Positions 43,400-53,835 of a stretch of DNA of 64,000 nt are shown here, in pieces. This stretch comes from Phascolarctos cinereus (lineage: Eukaryota; Chordata; Mammalia; Diprotodontia; Phascolarctidae). Made by a program: the position numbers and the translations under genes. Where the stretch lies: contig NW_018343992.1 in assembly GCF_002099425.1 (NCBI RefSeq), positions 432,001-496,000 on the forward strand. The letters are read 5' to 3'. The notes below the pieces were generated by a model. That model searched no databases. It saw nothing but the letters and a program-made list of their open reading frames with translations, and was not told the DNA's origin. The first letter of the stretch is position 1. Every line of letters starts with the position of its first letter.

Positions 43400-43700
43400 T
43401 CAGTCAACAACAGTCAACAAGGATTTATGATGCACTTATTATATGCCAGGCACCATGCTAAGCACCAGAAATAAAAATGCAGAATACATTCTAATGAGAG
43501 AAGGCAATACATGAAAAGGGAGCAGAAAAAAGAGGGAGAAGGAAAGAAAGTCTAGACTAGTGATATGGTAGAGAAAGTCCTGTAGGTCATTAGTGCAGCT
43601 TGGACAGTGAGCAAGATCCAACATTTCTCTAGTTACTAAACCTCTCTGAAAGCTGTTTCTACAAAATACCAAAAGAGCAGGGAAATTCAGCAAGGAAAAA
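43400..43700 (-). repeat. L2 3' end
   Basis: GTCAACAAGGATTTATGATG, ATGCCAGGCACCATGCTAAG, CACCAGAAATAAAAATGCAG; the remainder to 43700 is a weaker continuation. Confidence 0.65.
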
Positions 43701-45000
43701 TTTGAATGTACCAGTTCATTCAACTGGGTTTCAATTAATCAAAAATAATCTATCCTTCAATTCTACGTCAAGACAGCCTTAAAGACAAAACGTCTTTTGA
43801 ATGTGGACTTTGTGAAGTCCAAGGCTTGCAGGTGGCTGAAAACAGAATGATGAGGTATATATGAAGCACCTGAATCTTATTTTCATTGTCCTTTCCCTTA
43901 GGAATTCATTCAACCACTTTATTGAGATTCAATAACTTGTGGACAGTGAGTATTCCTTATTAATTCTGCCACAAACATTCTATTTGAATTCTGTCTTAAG
44001 ACATGTTTTTAAGCTTCTGGGCTTATTTATAAAGCAATTGATAGAATGTACATGGGGCAATGTTTCCAATGACTTGGGGATATTATGTGCTTAGTATGAG
44101 TGGGCAGGAGAGGGCAAACAGACACTGGACATGCTGTGTTTCCAAAGGAGACATGCTGTCGCCTTGTGAGGTTTCTGGACAAGCTATTAATATTCTGAGT
44201 CAATAATTTGCTCTCCCATTTACTCCACCTGGAGAACAGAACACCCTTTAAAAATAATTTTGCCTTCAAATTGCACATTTATTCCTGGATATTTCTTGCT
44301 CAGCTTTGGGAAAAGAAAATGAAAAGCTTTAAGATTTCTGCAGCAAAAAGGAATATTTTCCCCCCTGTTGTGGTATTCTGGATTAAGTAATCTGTTATTA
44401 ATAATGAAGGAAAAACCCACACAATAACTCAAAACCCAACATTTAAAAATATTATCCATCATAGCTGAAAGCTTTTCGTTTACATTTTGTATTTTTTTAT
44501 TTTCACAGACTATAAAAGCAAGAAAAACCTTCAAGTAAGGTCTCATCTTGCAGTTAATGAATGATTAAATAAAGGCCTGAGAAAATATCTGGGTTTTTTT
44601 TACTTTACTGTTGCTTGTTTATAATTACCCTTATTTTACTGTTGCTTATTCATAATTCTATGCATTTTATTCACATTCCTGGTGAAAGTATTCATGTTTT
44701 AAATGGTAATCTAAGGATATTGCTAGTTTATCTGTGTGTGTATATAAAATATGCTTAAATTTCTTAATTCTTAATCTTACACTTAATAATTGAGTTATTA
44801 AAATAACATAATTAATTAATAATTCTTATGCTTATATTTGATATTCTAATGATTTCAACTTTTAAACAAAAAAAATCATCTGATGTACATTAGTCTAGCA
44901 AGATAAAGAAAAAAAAAGTTATTGCCACATGTACCCTTTTAACCGAGTAAAGAAAGTCTATTCTACTGTTCTGTGCCAACTACAATATGATTAGTAGTCC
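43701..45000. other. Unique intron
   Basis: Mostly AT-rich unique sequence. A degenerate 31-bp tandem pair (TTTACTGTTGCTTGTTTATA at 44604 and TTTACTGTTGCTTATTCATA at 44635) is present. Confidence 0.45.
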
Positions 45001-45004
45001 CTCT

Positions 45005-45268
45005 AATAAATCAATCATCTACCATTCATTAAGCACTTACTCTGTGTCTGGCACAGTGCTAAATTCTGGGGATAAATAAAGGGCAAAAACAGACTCTTCC
45101 CTCAAGAAGTTTACATTCTACTGAAGAATGATCGATAGATAGATAGGTAGAAATAGGTATTTACAAGAGACATAGACAAAGAAGTAATATCACTGGAGAA
45201 GGGATTAGCAGCTGGGAGGATATGGTAAATAGCAAAGGTCTTCTGTAAAAGATGGAGCTTTACAGCTG
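45005..45268 (-). repeat. L2 3' end
   Basis: TTCATTAAGCACTTACTCTG, TGTCTGGCACAGTGCTAAAT, CCTCAAGAAGTTTACATTCT, ..GTCTTCTGTAAAAGATGGAG. Confidence 0.8.
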
Positions 45269-45271
45269 ATA

Positions 45272-45320
45272 AGTGACTGGCACATAGTAAGCATTTAAAT
45301 GTTTACTGACTGATTGGCAA
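45272..45320 (+). repeat. L2 3' tail fragment
   Basis: GACTGGCACATAGTAAGCAT followed by TTAAATGTTTACTGACTGAT, opposite in orientation to the adjoining L2. Confidence 0.65.
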
Positions 45321-45721
45321 CCACGTATGGTCTAATAGATGAATTCTTCACAATAGTGTCTTTCGGCTATAGTCCAGAGACAGACTCCACCATCTGAGAA
45401 AGTCTGGCTAAATTCAAACATGAAAATCACTAGGTTTTCTGCAATGCAATGTGTTCCCCCCCCCCAATAATTCCTAAAAACTATTTACTAAGTTTTAAAG
45501 GATTTGTAACACTTCAGTGGAGAGCCAAACTCCTGCCTTTGGTCAGGTCTTGAATGTACTCCCATTTCAACTCTGCCTCTGAAAAACATTAGTTTCTTGA
45601 AAAAGTCAGCTTAAATGCCATCATCTAATGTGAGTCCTCCCATACACATCAGCTGCAGCGAGTGCCCTGCTCCAAGAATTTCATTTTTAATTTATTTATA
45701 TGCGCACATGTTTTCTCTCCC
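45321..45721. other. Unique intron
   Basis: C run at 45456-45465. No repeat recognised with confidence, although 45585-45700 could be an upstream part of the following L2. Confidence 0.4.
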
Positions 45722-45842
45722 TGTAGACTGTAAGTTCCTTGAGGGCACAGACTGTTTCATTTTTGGTTTTGTGTTTTTATTAACCTAGCATAGTTCCTGA
45801 CATATAACAAGGGCTTTAAATAAATGCTTGCTGACCTAATGA
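45722..45842 (+). repeat. L2 3' end
   Basis: AGACTGTAAGTTCCTTGAGG, GCACAGACTGTTTCATTTTT.., ..AGTTCCTGACATATAACAAG, TAAATAAATGCTTGCTGACC. Confidence 0.85.
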
Positions 45843-45914
45843 GCAACCCACAAAAACAAAGACCCTCAAATCATCAGAGAAAGAGACTCTTTAGGAATAC
45901 ATTAAACTCAATTC

Positions 45915-46305
45915 AGAATGCATCTTGGCACCATGCATAGGTGCTTGGGGTACAGAGATACAACTGACCTCAAAGAATTTTTTCTGTGAGGAAGAGGTGA
46001 GATGCATGTATTTACATAATTAAAAACAAAGTAAATGTGGCAGGAGGTAAGAGCAGTTAACACCTGGGGAGAACAGGAATGAAGCAAGCAAAAGACGGTT
46101 ACTAGCCTGACCTTTTTGAAGGGACCTAGGGATTATAAGAGTAAGAAGCAAGACAGAAGAGCACTCCAGAAATGAAAGACAGCTTGTAGGAAAGCATGAA
46201 GACAGGAGATAGAATGCTTTGTACCATCAGGAGAAAGTAGGAGAGCATGGATTTGAAAGTGCAAAGAGGAGTAGGCTAAGATAAATCTAGACATGTTGGA
46301 GGCAT
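45915..46305 (-). repeat. L2-type LINE 3' region
   Basis: ATGCATAGGTGCTTGGGGTA.., ..AAGCAAGACAGAAGAGCACT, CCAGAAATGAAAGACAGCTT, ..AGAATGCTTTGTACCATCAG. Confidence 0.65.
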
Positions 46306-46369
46306 AACATGTTCAGTATCCTACAATATGAATTATCCTCTAAGACTACAGGTTCCCAGGACTCTACTC

Positions 46370-46617
46370 TTTCCTCTCACCCACCCAACCTCCACATCCA
46401 ATCAGTTGTCAGACCTTGTCCATTCCACAAGAATATCTCATGTCTGTCCCTTACTCTCTACTTACACCACTGCATAGCCCAAGCTCTTTTATGCATTTTG
46501 CTTGAAGAATGAACTAGCCTCCTAACAGTTCTCTCTGCATCACTCTCTCTCGTCTAATATGTCTTCAACAGTAATACCAAATCAATATTCCTACAGCACA
46601 GATTTTACAAAGAGGTA
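46370..46617 (+). repeat. L2-clade LINE fragment
   Basis: CATCCAATCAGTTGTCAGAC, CTTGTCCATTCCACAAGAAT, ..ACTAGCCTCCTAACAGTTCT, ..ACCAAATCAATATTCCTACA follow the L2-like ORF2-end order. It is followed by an inserted SINE. Confidence 0.6.
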
Positions 46618-46835
46618 AAGGTAGCTAAGTGGTACAGAAGATAAAGTACTGAACTTGGGAGCCAGGAAGACGTTAATTCAAATCATATTTCAGGCACTTA
46701 GCTGTGTGACCCTGGGGACAAGTAATTTAACTTTTTTTCTGCCTCTGTTTCCCCATTTCTAAAAGGAAATAATAACAGCACCTAAGAAGAGATAACATGC
46801 AAAGTATTTTGCAAACCTTAAAACACTATGTAAAT
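46618..46835 (+). repeat. MIR/THER-type SINE
   Basis: AAGGTAGCTAAGTGGTACAG, GAGCCAGGAAGACGTTAATT, TTAGCTGTGTGACCCTGGGG, CTGCCTCTGTTTCCCCATTT, ..GCAAACCTTAAAACACTATG. Confidence 0.88.
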
Positions 46836-46845
46836 GGGATGGGGG

Positions 46846-46906
46846 TGGGGAAGACAGACAGACAGTGAGAAGGAGGGAGAGGGGAGAGGGAAGAGGGATC
46901 GAGAGA
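46846..46906 (+). repeat. GA-rich low-complexity tract
   Basis: (GACA) and GGGAGA-type purine run. Confidence 0.8.
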
Positions 46907-46959
46907 CACAACTTCAATCGTTGTGCATGAACTTTAAAGAGAAATGCCCTTTGAAATCT

Positions 46960-47024
46960 TGTTCTGGTCTATCCATCCCTGTCCCGGATTCCTGAAATGT
47001 TCTCCCTCCTCATCACTGCCTCTT
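46960..47024 (+). repeat. L2-clade LINE fragment, left of SINE insertion
   Basis: CCCGGATTCCTGAAATGTTC then TCCCTCCTCATCACTGCCTC is the 'cctggaatgttctccctcctcatc' part of the L2 3' region; it continues after the inserted SINE as AAGAGCTCTACTTCACTTCA. Confidence 0.6.
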
Positions 47025-47166
47025 TTTTTTTTTTGGTGAGGCAATCGGGGTCAAGTGACTTGCCCAGGGTCACACAGCTAGTGTCATGTGTCTAAAGCCA
47101 GATTTTAACTCAGGTCCTCTTGACTCCAAGGCCGGAGGTCTATCTAGTGCACCACCTAGCTGCTCC
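47025..47166 (-). repeat. Marsupial tRNA-derived SINE, short form
   Basis: Poly-T, GGTGAGGCAATCGGGGTCAA, GTGACTTGCCCAGGGTCACA, ..TAGTGCACCACCTAGCTGCT. A 14-bp duplication CATCACTGCCTCTT lies at 47011-47024 and 47167-47180. Confidence 0.95.
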
Positions 47167-47180
47167 CATCACTGCCTCTT

Positions 47181-47493
47181 AAGAGCTCTACTTCACTTCA
47201 AGATTTAGAACAAGGGCCAGCATCTTCAAAATACCTTCAAGATGCTAAGATCCCCTCACTCATTGGTGCTTAGAGCTGAAGTTTCCACCTCGGACCTTGC
47301 ATTGTCGCTCTCTCCCCTGTCCCCACCACCCCCAGGTAGCAGCACGACTGATTACAGAGACTTCACTATGTTTAGCCTGTGATCCTCACATGCTGCTTGC
47401 TATTCCCTAGGCCTTCTTTATGCCAAGCTACCAGGTGAAAGACCTTGCCCACCTCTAGAAACAATAATCAAACCTGTACCAAAATAGGAGCTC
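47181..47493. other. Intron, probable L2 continuation at left
   Basis: 47181-47260 continues the L2-like text (..AAGATTTAGAACAAGGGCCA..). The rest is unclassified. Confidence 0.4.
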
Positions 47494-47690
47494 TTAAACC
47501 AGAGTGGGGGATGGGTGACATGGAAAGATTTTAGGGGGGCTGTGAATTTGGAGAGGAAACATATCTTTTTACCCGCTAACATCTAAATGTTAGATTTAAC
47601 ATTTCCTTCAATTCTGAATGTAGGCAGAAAATATTCTGAGGAGTCTATAGGCTTCACAAGACTGCCAGAGGGGTCCATATCTAAAGGATA
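47494..47690 (+). mobile_element. hAT-type DNA transposon fragment
   Basis: TTAAACCAGAGTGGGGGATG.., AGGGGGGCTGTGAATTTGGA.., TAACATTTCCTTCAATTCTG, AATGTAGGCAGAAAATATTC, ..CTTCACAAGACTGCCAGAGG. Same mammal-wide family as 8894 and 53605. Confidence 0.68.
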
Positions 47691-47778
47691 TGTCATTCAC
47701 TATCCTCATGACTTCCTTGACAAAACACCCCTCATTGACCACCACTACCCCAATATAGTTTCTCTTTCCACTCACTAG

Positions 47779-47890
47779 AACACAAATTTCTTTGGAATAG
47801 AGCCTGGTTTTGTATTTGTCCTCCTAAGGCTTAGCACAATGCCTGTAACATAGTAAGTACTTAATAAATGCTTTTCATTCATTCATACAT
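47779..47890 (+). repeat. L2 3' end
   Basis: ..AATAGAGCCTGGTTTTGTAT.., GCTTAGCACAATGCCTGTAA, CATAGTAAGTACTTAATAAA, then (ATTC)/(ATAC) units. Confidence 0.85.
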
Positions 47891-47956
47891 ACATGCATCC
47901 TCTACCTTTTATGCCTATAGTAGAATGTAAGCTTCTTGAAGACAAGGGCCTTTAAT

Positions 47957-48110
47957 TTTGAAAAGGCTGATTGTGTTTCTTCTGGTTGACATTTGAAAAC
48001 AAGATTCTGGATTTTTAAAAATTTTTTTGCCCCATTTTCTTCTAATATATATCTTTGATAACCAGGAAGGTAGTTCAATCCTAAAATCTTATCTACTCTA
48101 ATGAGAAATT
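47957..48110. repeat. Locally triplicated segment, copy 1
   Basis: GTTTCTTCTGGTTGACATTT (47976-47995) is shared with copy 3 (49342-49361), and CCTAAAATCTTATCTACTCT resembles the section shared by copies 2 and 3. Diverged. Confidence 0.75.
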
Positions 48111-48660
48111 GTCATCCTGTTCCATGCTTGAGGCCTGAGGAAGAATCTGGCTAAAACTTCTGCATGTCAAATAATGTCAACTTATCTTCACCAACCTACA
48201 GATCTGGAGATAAGAGAATTAGAGGCAGGATCTAGCTGGAGAAGTTAGAGAGAACTTCAACTAGGAGAACAATATAAGCACAATGATTACAATAATGTAA
48301 ATGAAAATAACACTAAAAGAAAGCCAAACGAAAAGTAACTGTAATGACCAATCTTGGTTCACAGAGTAATAGTTCAAACAATCAATCGACATTTATTCTC
48401 AACTTTGCTCCAGGAACTGGGGATACAAGTACAAAAGTGAAAACCTAGGGTCCAGGCAGATCCGCAGATCAAGACAGAGTCCACAGAAGCCAGGGCAGGA
48501 AAAGAATATTGCAAAAGTGAAGGGAGTAGATGTTATAAAAGTTAGCATATGCATTTAAAGAAAGAAGTAGCCCCCAGGCAAAAATTATAAAAGAAAAAGG
48601 TTATTCTGGCAGCTACGGGTACTAAAGGCCCAAGAGAGGAAAAAAAAATATATATATATA
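48111..48660. other. Unique intron
   Basis: 48385-48445 loosely resembles a reversed L2 tail (CAATCGACATTTATTCTCAA..CAGGAACTGGGGATACAAGT). (AT)n at 48650-48662. Confidence 0.45.
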
Positions 48661-48666
48661 TATGTG

Positions 48667-49072
48667 CATCCTAAAATCTAATCTATTCTAATAAGAAGGG
48701 ATTGTCTCTCATCCCTGTTTTTTGTTTTTGTTTTTTTTTTAAAGGCAATTGGGGTTAAGTGACTTGCTCAGGGTCACCCAGCTAGTAAGTGTCAAATGTT
48801 TGGTCTGAGGCCAGATTTCAACTCAGGGCCTCCTGACCCCAGGACCGGTCCCCTATTCACTGAGCCACCTAGCTGCCCCTGTACCATTCCTTTTGCTCTT
48901 AGGTCTCTCTATATCAATTTTATGTATCAATTTGGTCTTCCTAACAAAATTATGAACTTCCTATGGGCTGGACTTGATGAAGTCTGAGGTCCCTTTTGGC
49001 TTTAAATCCATTAAACTCTGAGAGCTGACTGTTGTTTACACTTTCTTCTCTAAATACTGTCTATGTTTGTCT
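48667..49072. repeat. Locally triplicated segment, copy 2 (split by a SINE)
   Basis: 48668-48714 is identical to 49448-49494 (TCCTAAAATCTAATCTATTC.., ..GGGATTGTCTCTCATCCCT). After a SINE insertion, 49020-49070 (AGAGCTGACTGTTGTTTACA.., ..CTTCTCTAAATACTGTCTAT) matches 49726-49775 in copy 3. Confidence 0.8.
48718..48880 (-). repeat. Marsupial tRNA-derived SINE, short form
   Basis: Poly-T/G start, AAAGGCAATTGGGGTTAAGT, GACTTGCTCAGGGTCACCCA, ..CACTGAGCCACCTAGCTGCC. Confidence 0.92.
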
Positions 49073-49312
49073 ATGATTGTGGCGCACTGCTCCCTACCTT
49101 TCCTCTTTGTATCTTCCCCCAACTTTCTGTTTTCTTCTACAGTGCCATCTCTTCTATCTTATATAATGAATGTTGTTTTTGAATCACAAATGGGCTTAAA
49201 AAAATCTGTTTATCTAACAGTCAAGCAATAAAAAAACTATCAGATTCAAAATGTTGACTATAGGAAATCAGGAGAATGATGCTTTGTATTATTTGAAAAG
49301 AAATTTGAATAT

Positions 49313-49775
49313 TTTGAAAAGGTTGATTATTTTCCTTCATGTTTCTTCTGGTTGACATTTGAAATCAGAACCCTGGAGTTTAGGGGGTTTAGGGTTTTTT
49401 TGCCTCACTTTCTTTAATCTGATAATGGGGGGAGGGGGTTCAAAGATCCTAAAATCTAATCTATTCTAATAAGAAGGGATTGTCTCTCATCCCTAATGCA
49501 GTTGGCACAGTTAGCACTGGGAAGGGACTTTAGAGGTCATCCAGCTCAACCCTAACATTTTACAAATGAGTAAGTAGAAGCCAGAGAGAGGCTAAGTTAC
49601 CTACTGATGTTACACAAGGAGTAAGTGGTGGAGTCAGAAATGGAGCTAATATCCTCTGATTCCAAAACTGGCCCTCCTTCCACTATGCTCTACTCCGCCT
49701 TCCCCTCTATTTTCTGATTAATCAGAATTGACTGTAGTTTACGCTTCCTTCTCTAAACACTGTCTAGGTTCATTT
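49313..49775. repeat. Locally triplicated segment, copy 3 (split by a MIR3-like SINE)
   Basis: Left part 49313-49494 and right part 49726-49775 match copies 1 and 2. A different SINE lies between the two parts here than in copy 2. Confidence 0.8.
49495..49708 (-). repeat. MIR3-like SINE
   Basis: GGAAGGGACTTTAGAGGTCA, TCCAGCTCAACCCTAACATT, TTACAAATGAGTAAGTAGAA.., GTTACACAAGGAGTAAGTGG, ..TTCCACTATGCTCTACTCCG. Confidence 0.82.
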
Positions 49776-49904
49776 ACCTACTCAGACACTCTATCAGTTT
49801 AACAGTAGAAGGACCAGTCATGTCAACTGATGGTTTTTTCCTTGAAATGGACCTCTTCATCCTATTTTCTTTCTATAAAGAATGCAGAAAAATGCACTGC
49901 ACCA
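49776..49904. other. Unique intron
   Basis: No feature recognised. Confidence 0.4.
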
Positions 49905-50070
49905 ACTGATGCAACTTGGTTCACTTGAGGTAATCTTAAATTCCAATCCTAGTATTAACAATTCTGATCTTCAGGTTTCTCATTGTAAAAAAAAAAGCTG
50001 GACTACATGAAATACTAGGGTTCCTTTCAGTTCTAACAAAATGCGATTCCATGAAATGAGAGATATAAAA
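49905..50070 (+). repeat. MIR/MIR3-like SINE 3' part
   Basis: TCTTCAGGTTTCTCATTGTA, GCTGGACTACATGAAATACT, AGGGTTCCTTTCAGTTCTAA, ..ATGCGATTCCATGAAATGAG. Confidence 0.7.
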
Positions 50071-50202
50071 AAAAGTTTTAAAAAGAACAAAACAGAATAC
50101 CCTCGCAGAGGGATACATTCTCAAGAGGTCTCTGTACTATACCCAAAATAAGGACTTCCAAAGAAGAAGGAAAAAAAAAGACCAAGGTTGGAGGGAATGG
50201 AA

Positions 50203-50480
50203 AGCAAAGTGGTGCAGAAGATAGAACACTGGGTCTAGAAGCCAGGAAGACAGAAGTTCAAATTCAGCCTTAGACACTTACTGGCTGTGCAGCGTTGGCC
50301 AAGTCACACAGCCTATTTTCATCATTTTCCTCATCTGTAAAATGGAGATAATAATAACAACACCTACCTACCAGGATTCTTGTGAGGATCAAATGAGGAT
50401 AATATTGGTAATGTGCTTACACAGGGCCTGGCACATAGTATGTCCTATGTAAGTGCTAGCTATTATTAGTTTAATTAACA
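50203..50480 (+). repeat. MIR/THER-type SINE
   Basis: AGCAAAGTGGTGCAGAAGAT, GAAGCCAGGAAGACAGAAGT, CATTTTCCTCATCTGTAAAA, TGGAGATAATAATAACAACA, ..GGGCCTGGCACATAGTATGT. Nearly full length. Confidence 0.9.
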
Positions 50481-50615
50481 GGAAACTACACAAAATGACT
50501 TTCACACTAGTACAGAGCTTCAAGTCAGTGACAAAACAGCTAGCAGTAGTTGCTATGGTAAGCAAAAAAAAGAGCTTTCTCTGGTTGACTACATCAGCAT
50601 GCATTCCCACTCCTT

Positions 50616-50618
<3 letters not shown>

Positions 50619-50649
<31 letters not shown>
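50619..50649 (+). repeat. (GT)n microsatellite
   Basis: About 15 GT units, followed by a G-rich purine stretch to about 50715. Confidence 0.95.
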
Positions 50650-50651
<2 letters not shown>

Positions 50652-50715
50652 TGGGAGGGGGGAATGGAAGGCGGCAGTGGTGGAGGAAGCCAGAGGATGG
50701 GGGGGGGGAAGGAGA

Positions 50716-51154
50716 TTTGCTGACGTTTGAGCCAGAGAAAGAAAAAATGCCCTTTCACCTGAGCCACAGTCTTCCAAAGAAAAGAGAGTTACCCTAGGAT
50801 GCTAATTCAGGGTTTATTAGTGGGCAAGAGTGACAGGTGACACCTCTCCTCTGACATGACAAGCTATAAGCCCATCAACAGAGTTATATTTTCAGTATTC
50901 TGGGTTGTTGGTTTCTAATGCAATAATATACCCAATGTACAGGACCATAACAAATATAAAAGTGTCAGGAAAATACATCAGGCTATATGAGAAAAGAATA
51001 ATATCTGGAATATTTTAAGCCACAAATTGCAAATCTACAAAACCAGAATATTTTCTGTAAACTACTACTGAGGTTTTCTGTAACTCTGAGACAGCTGAAA
51101 GGCCTACCTACATACCAGAAAACACCAATATGAATCATAAGAAAATTTCGTCTT
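50716..51154. other. Unique intron
   Basis: No feature recognised. Confidence 0.4.
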
Positions 51155-51273
51155 GGAACATAAACTCCTTGTGAGTAGGAATTGTTTCCTTCCTTCTATT
51201 TGTAGCTCCCCCAAGACCCAGCACAGCACCTGCATATAGGAAGCACTTAATAAATGCTTGTTGATTGAAAATG
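51155..51273 (+). repeat. L2 3' end
   Basis: GGAACATAAACTCCTTGTGA.., ..CAGCACAGCACCTGCATATA, AAGCACTTAATAAATGCTTG, TTGATTGA. Confidence 0.85.
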
Positions 51274-51719
51274 GAAATACACAGATATTTCCAAAATAAT
51301 TTCAATTAATTAGCTACGGCTGTTTATCTATATTCAATAGCCAGTTTATATTTCTTAAATCCATTAAGTTAACCATACTATAAACACTATAAGAAATCTA
51401 TCAACATCATTATTTATGGGATATTTCTTATAATTTATCCTTTTCAGAAATCCTTGGTACACATTCTCATTGTTTTATATGTAACACATACATATAAAAC
51501 AATATAATTTGTATACTGTTATATAATAGCTTATCCTATATGATTGTTAATATAATAATGTTCATTATAGATATATAAAACTAAATTTAGAGGACATACA
51601 TCAGCTATGGAAGCTGCTAATACTTACTTCCTTATTTAGAGACCCATGACTTCCCTATATTTAAAAGTTCTTAATCCCTTCGGTCATGGATACTGACTTG
51701 ACCTACTATAGACCTACTA
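51274..51719. other. AT-rich unique intron
   Basis: Very AT-rich around 51480-51600. No feature recognised. Confidence 0.4.
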
Positions 51720-51840
51720 TTATTATTAAGTACATATTCTTTCTTGCCAGAAATAGAGCTAAGGACCGGTAATACACACATAAAGTGAGACAGTCCCAGC
51801 CTTCAAGGACATTATATTTTAATAAGTAGAGACATCAATA
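51720..51840 (-). repeat. L2 3' end
   Basis: GAGCTAAGGACCGGTAATAC, ..GACAGTCCCAGCCTTCAAGG, ACATTATATTTTAATAAGTA. Confidence 0.7.
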
Positions 51841-52207
51841 GAATGTGTGGAAAGTCACTAGGGTGGCGAGTATATAGGCTGGACAATCAACTGACACATC
51901 CTTTTCCTTTGATAGTGACAGTACTGATTTGATTACTGAGCTCAAAGTAGATGACACAATGGCTGGGGTGGGCAGCTTTATGAAATTTATGAAATGTGAA
52001 GCAGGGCCTGGGACCAGGTAGGCACAAGCGACTAGTTGAGTTTGTACTCGCTCACTAATCAAGACAGCTCAGCCCAGAGGCATAAAAGTTTCAAAGCTGA
52101 GTAAAATGGGGGCATTTCTGGGGTGGCCTGGTCTGAAGGTGCTGGGAGTAGTTGGGCAACTTAAAGGAGATGGCTTGCATTGCCGTGGTCTAGAGACAGC
52201 TAGGCAC
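51841..52207. other. Intron, slightly less AT-rich
   Basis: Includes overlapping short frames on both strands (51835-52336) with no recognisable content. Confidence 0.4.
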
Positions 52208-52394
52208 AGGGGTACAATGGGAAGGCTGCTGGATTTGGAGTCAGAGGCTATGGATTTGAATCCCAAGTCTACTTCCTACTTATGTGACCTTCCCACAAGT
52301 TACTTAACCTCACTTCAGTTCCATTTCCTCACATAGAAAACGTGCTAAATAACCATCCAGGTCCCTTTTACCTCAAAATTTATGATACTACAAC
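52208..52394 (+). repeat. MIR/THER-type SINE
   Basis: GCTGGATTTGGAGTCAGAGG, CTATGGATTTGAATCCCAAG, ..ACAAGTTACTTAACCTCACT, CCAGGTCCCTTTTACCTCAA. Confidence 0.82.
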
Positions 52395-53276
52395 CAAAAA
52401 ATCTCACATGAGCTAAAAATACACCTGCAGTACATCTTGTTGACCTTTCAGGTTGCATTTTATTTTCCTTAGTCAAATGTCTCTTTGTAATCAACAAACA
52501 ATACATCTTGTATTTTCAACACCTTTCAGCCATATGCATGTGGTCTGCTATGGAAAATCATACATAAAATTTTGCCAATTTTCCTTATAGGTTATAGGTT
52601 TTCATTAAAAAAGAACCTCAGTGTATACATAGATCTTGTTCATAAAGATTTAATAAAGATGAGAAAATAGACATAGAGGTCACAAGTTGCTGATGATGGC
52701 AGGATTAACATGAGAAAGTGACATAACTGATCTTTTCCATTCTTTTTTTTTTGTTCCCCCAGCTCCCCGTCTAGCAACTTTCCCCACGTTCATTTTCTTA
52801 AATGCCTTTTCCTCTTTCTCATTTAAGTATCTATATACCTCCTGGACCTAGAAGTACCTACATACCCTCTCAGGTTTAAGATGCTAGAATCCAAATGTGG
52901 GGAATACTATTGTCATTAGTGGAAAGAGACTGCAAAAAAAAGTTTGCAAATCTGTTTTTCTTCAGATCTATTTGTTGTCCTTCCATTTTCATCTATAAAT
53001 GCTATTTAGTTTATTTACATTTGATTCTCTGATAACTCCTACAGGCTCATTTTCCCCTTCCATTGCTTTTCACCATTTTGCAAGGTATTACACTTTTCAT
53101 TATCTTTCACACTCTCCTTCATAATGTTTAACAAATACATTAGTGCTCAAACTTGTGTTATGCCTGGCTGCCATCTCTTACCACTTGGTGATCAAGTATT
53201 TGTTGCCCTAGCAATTTCTGGCCTTTTTTTGTGTTCATTATTGTAACTGTTTTATATTGGCTATACTTTTCTTTTT
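52395..53276. other. Unique intron
   Basis: No repeat recognised apart from T and A runs. Confidence 0.42.
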
Positions 53277-53290
53277 AAAATAACAATAAC

Positions 53291-53458
53291 GAAGGGTAGC
53301 CAGGTGGTTCAGTGGATAGAACATTGGCCCTGAAGTCAGGAAGACCTGAGTTCAAATCCAATCTCAGACCAAACACCTGACACTTACTAGCTGTGTGACT
53401 CTGGGCAAGTCACTTAACCCCAATTGCCTAAAAAGTTAAAAAAAAATTTTTAAAGATT
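53291..53458 (+). repeat. Marsupial tRNA-derived SINE, short form
   Basis: GAAGGGTAGCCAGGTGGTTC, AGGAAGACCTGAGTTCAAAT, GCTGTGTGACTCTGGGCAAG, TCACTTAACCCCAATTGCCT, then A-rich tail. Flanked by a 14-bp direct repeat with one mismatch (AAAATAACAATAAC at 53277-53290; AAAATAGCAATAAC at 53459-53472). Confidence 0.95.
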
Positions 53459-53472
53459 AAAATAGCAATAAC

Positions 53473-53604
53473 CAGAGTTAAGTGTCTTTAATCATACTAA
53501 CTTTCCAGGTTTCAGAATCAACAATTTAAACAAATTGGGGTGGCCAAATCATGTAATTATATAGTAGCCATTTTCCTAACTCAATATAAATCTTGTTCAC
53601 TACT
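53473..53604. other. Unique intron
   Basis: No feature recognised. Confidence 0.4.
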
Positions 53605-53835
53605 TTAACTCAAGGGTTCTTATTCTCGGCATGTCATAGACAGCTTTTGGCAGTTTAGTGAAACCTGTGGACCCATTACCAAAATGTTTTTAGATGCATA
53701 AAATACATAGGATTATTAAGGAAGCCAATTATATTGCATACAGTTATACAGTTAATATACTAAATATTAAAACTGTAACATTACCACTACCACTAAAAAA
53801 CATCACATTCACAGACTTCAGGTTAAGAACCCGTG
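53605..53835 (-). mobile_element. hAT-type DNA transposon, internally deleted
   Basis: Left end AAGGGTTCTTATTCTCGGCA and right end GGTTAAGAACCCGTGCTC are inverted copies (GGGTTCTTA / TAAGAACCC). Interior GCAGTTTAGTGAAACCTGTG, ATAAAATACATAGGATTATT, AAGGAAGCCAATTATATTGC matches the family at 8894, reversed. Confidence 0.75.

Noticed and set aside
50453-50797. 114-codon plus frame
   Set aside because: Runs through a GT microsatellite and a G-rich low-complexity tract.
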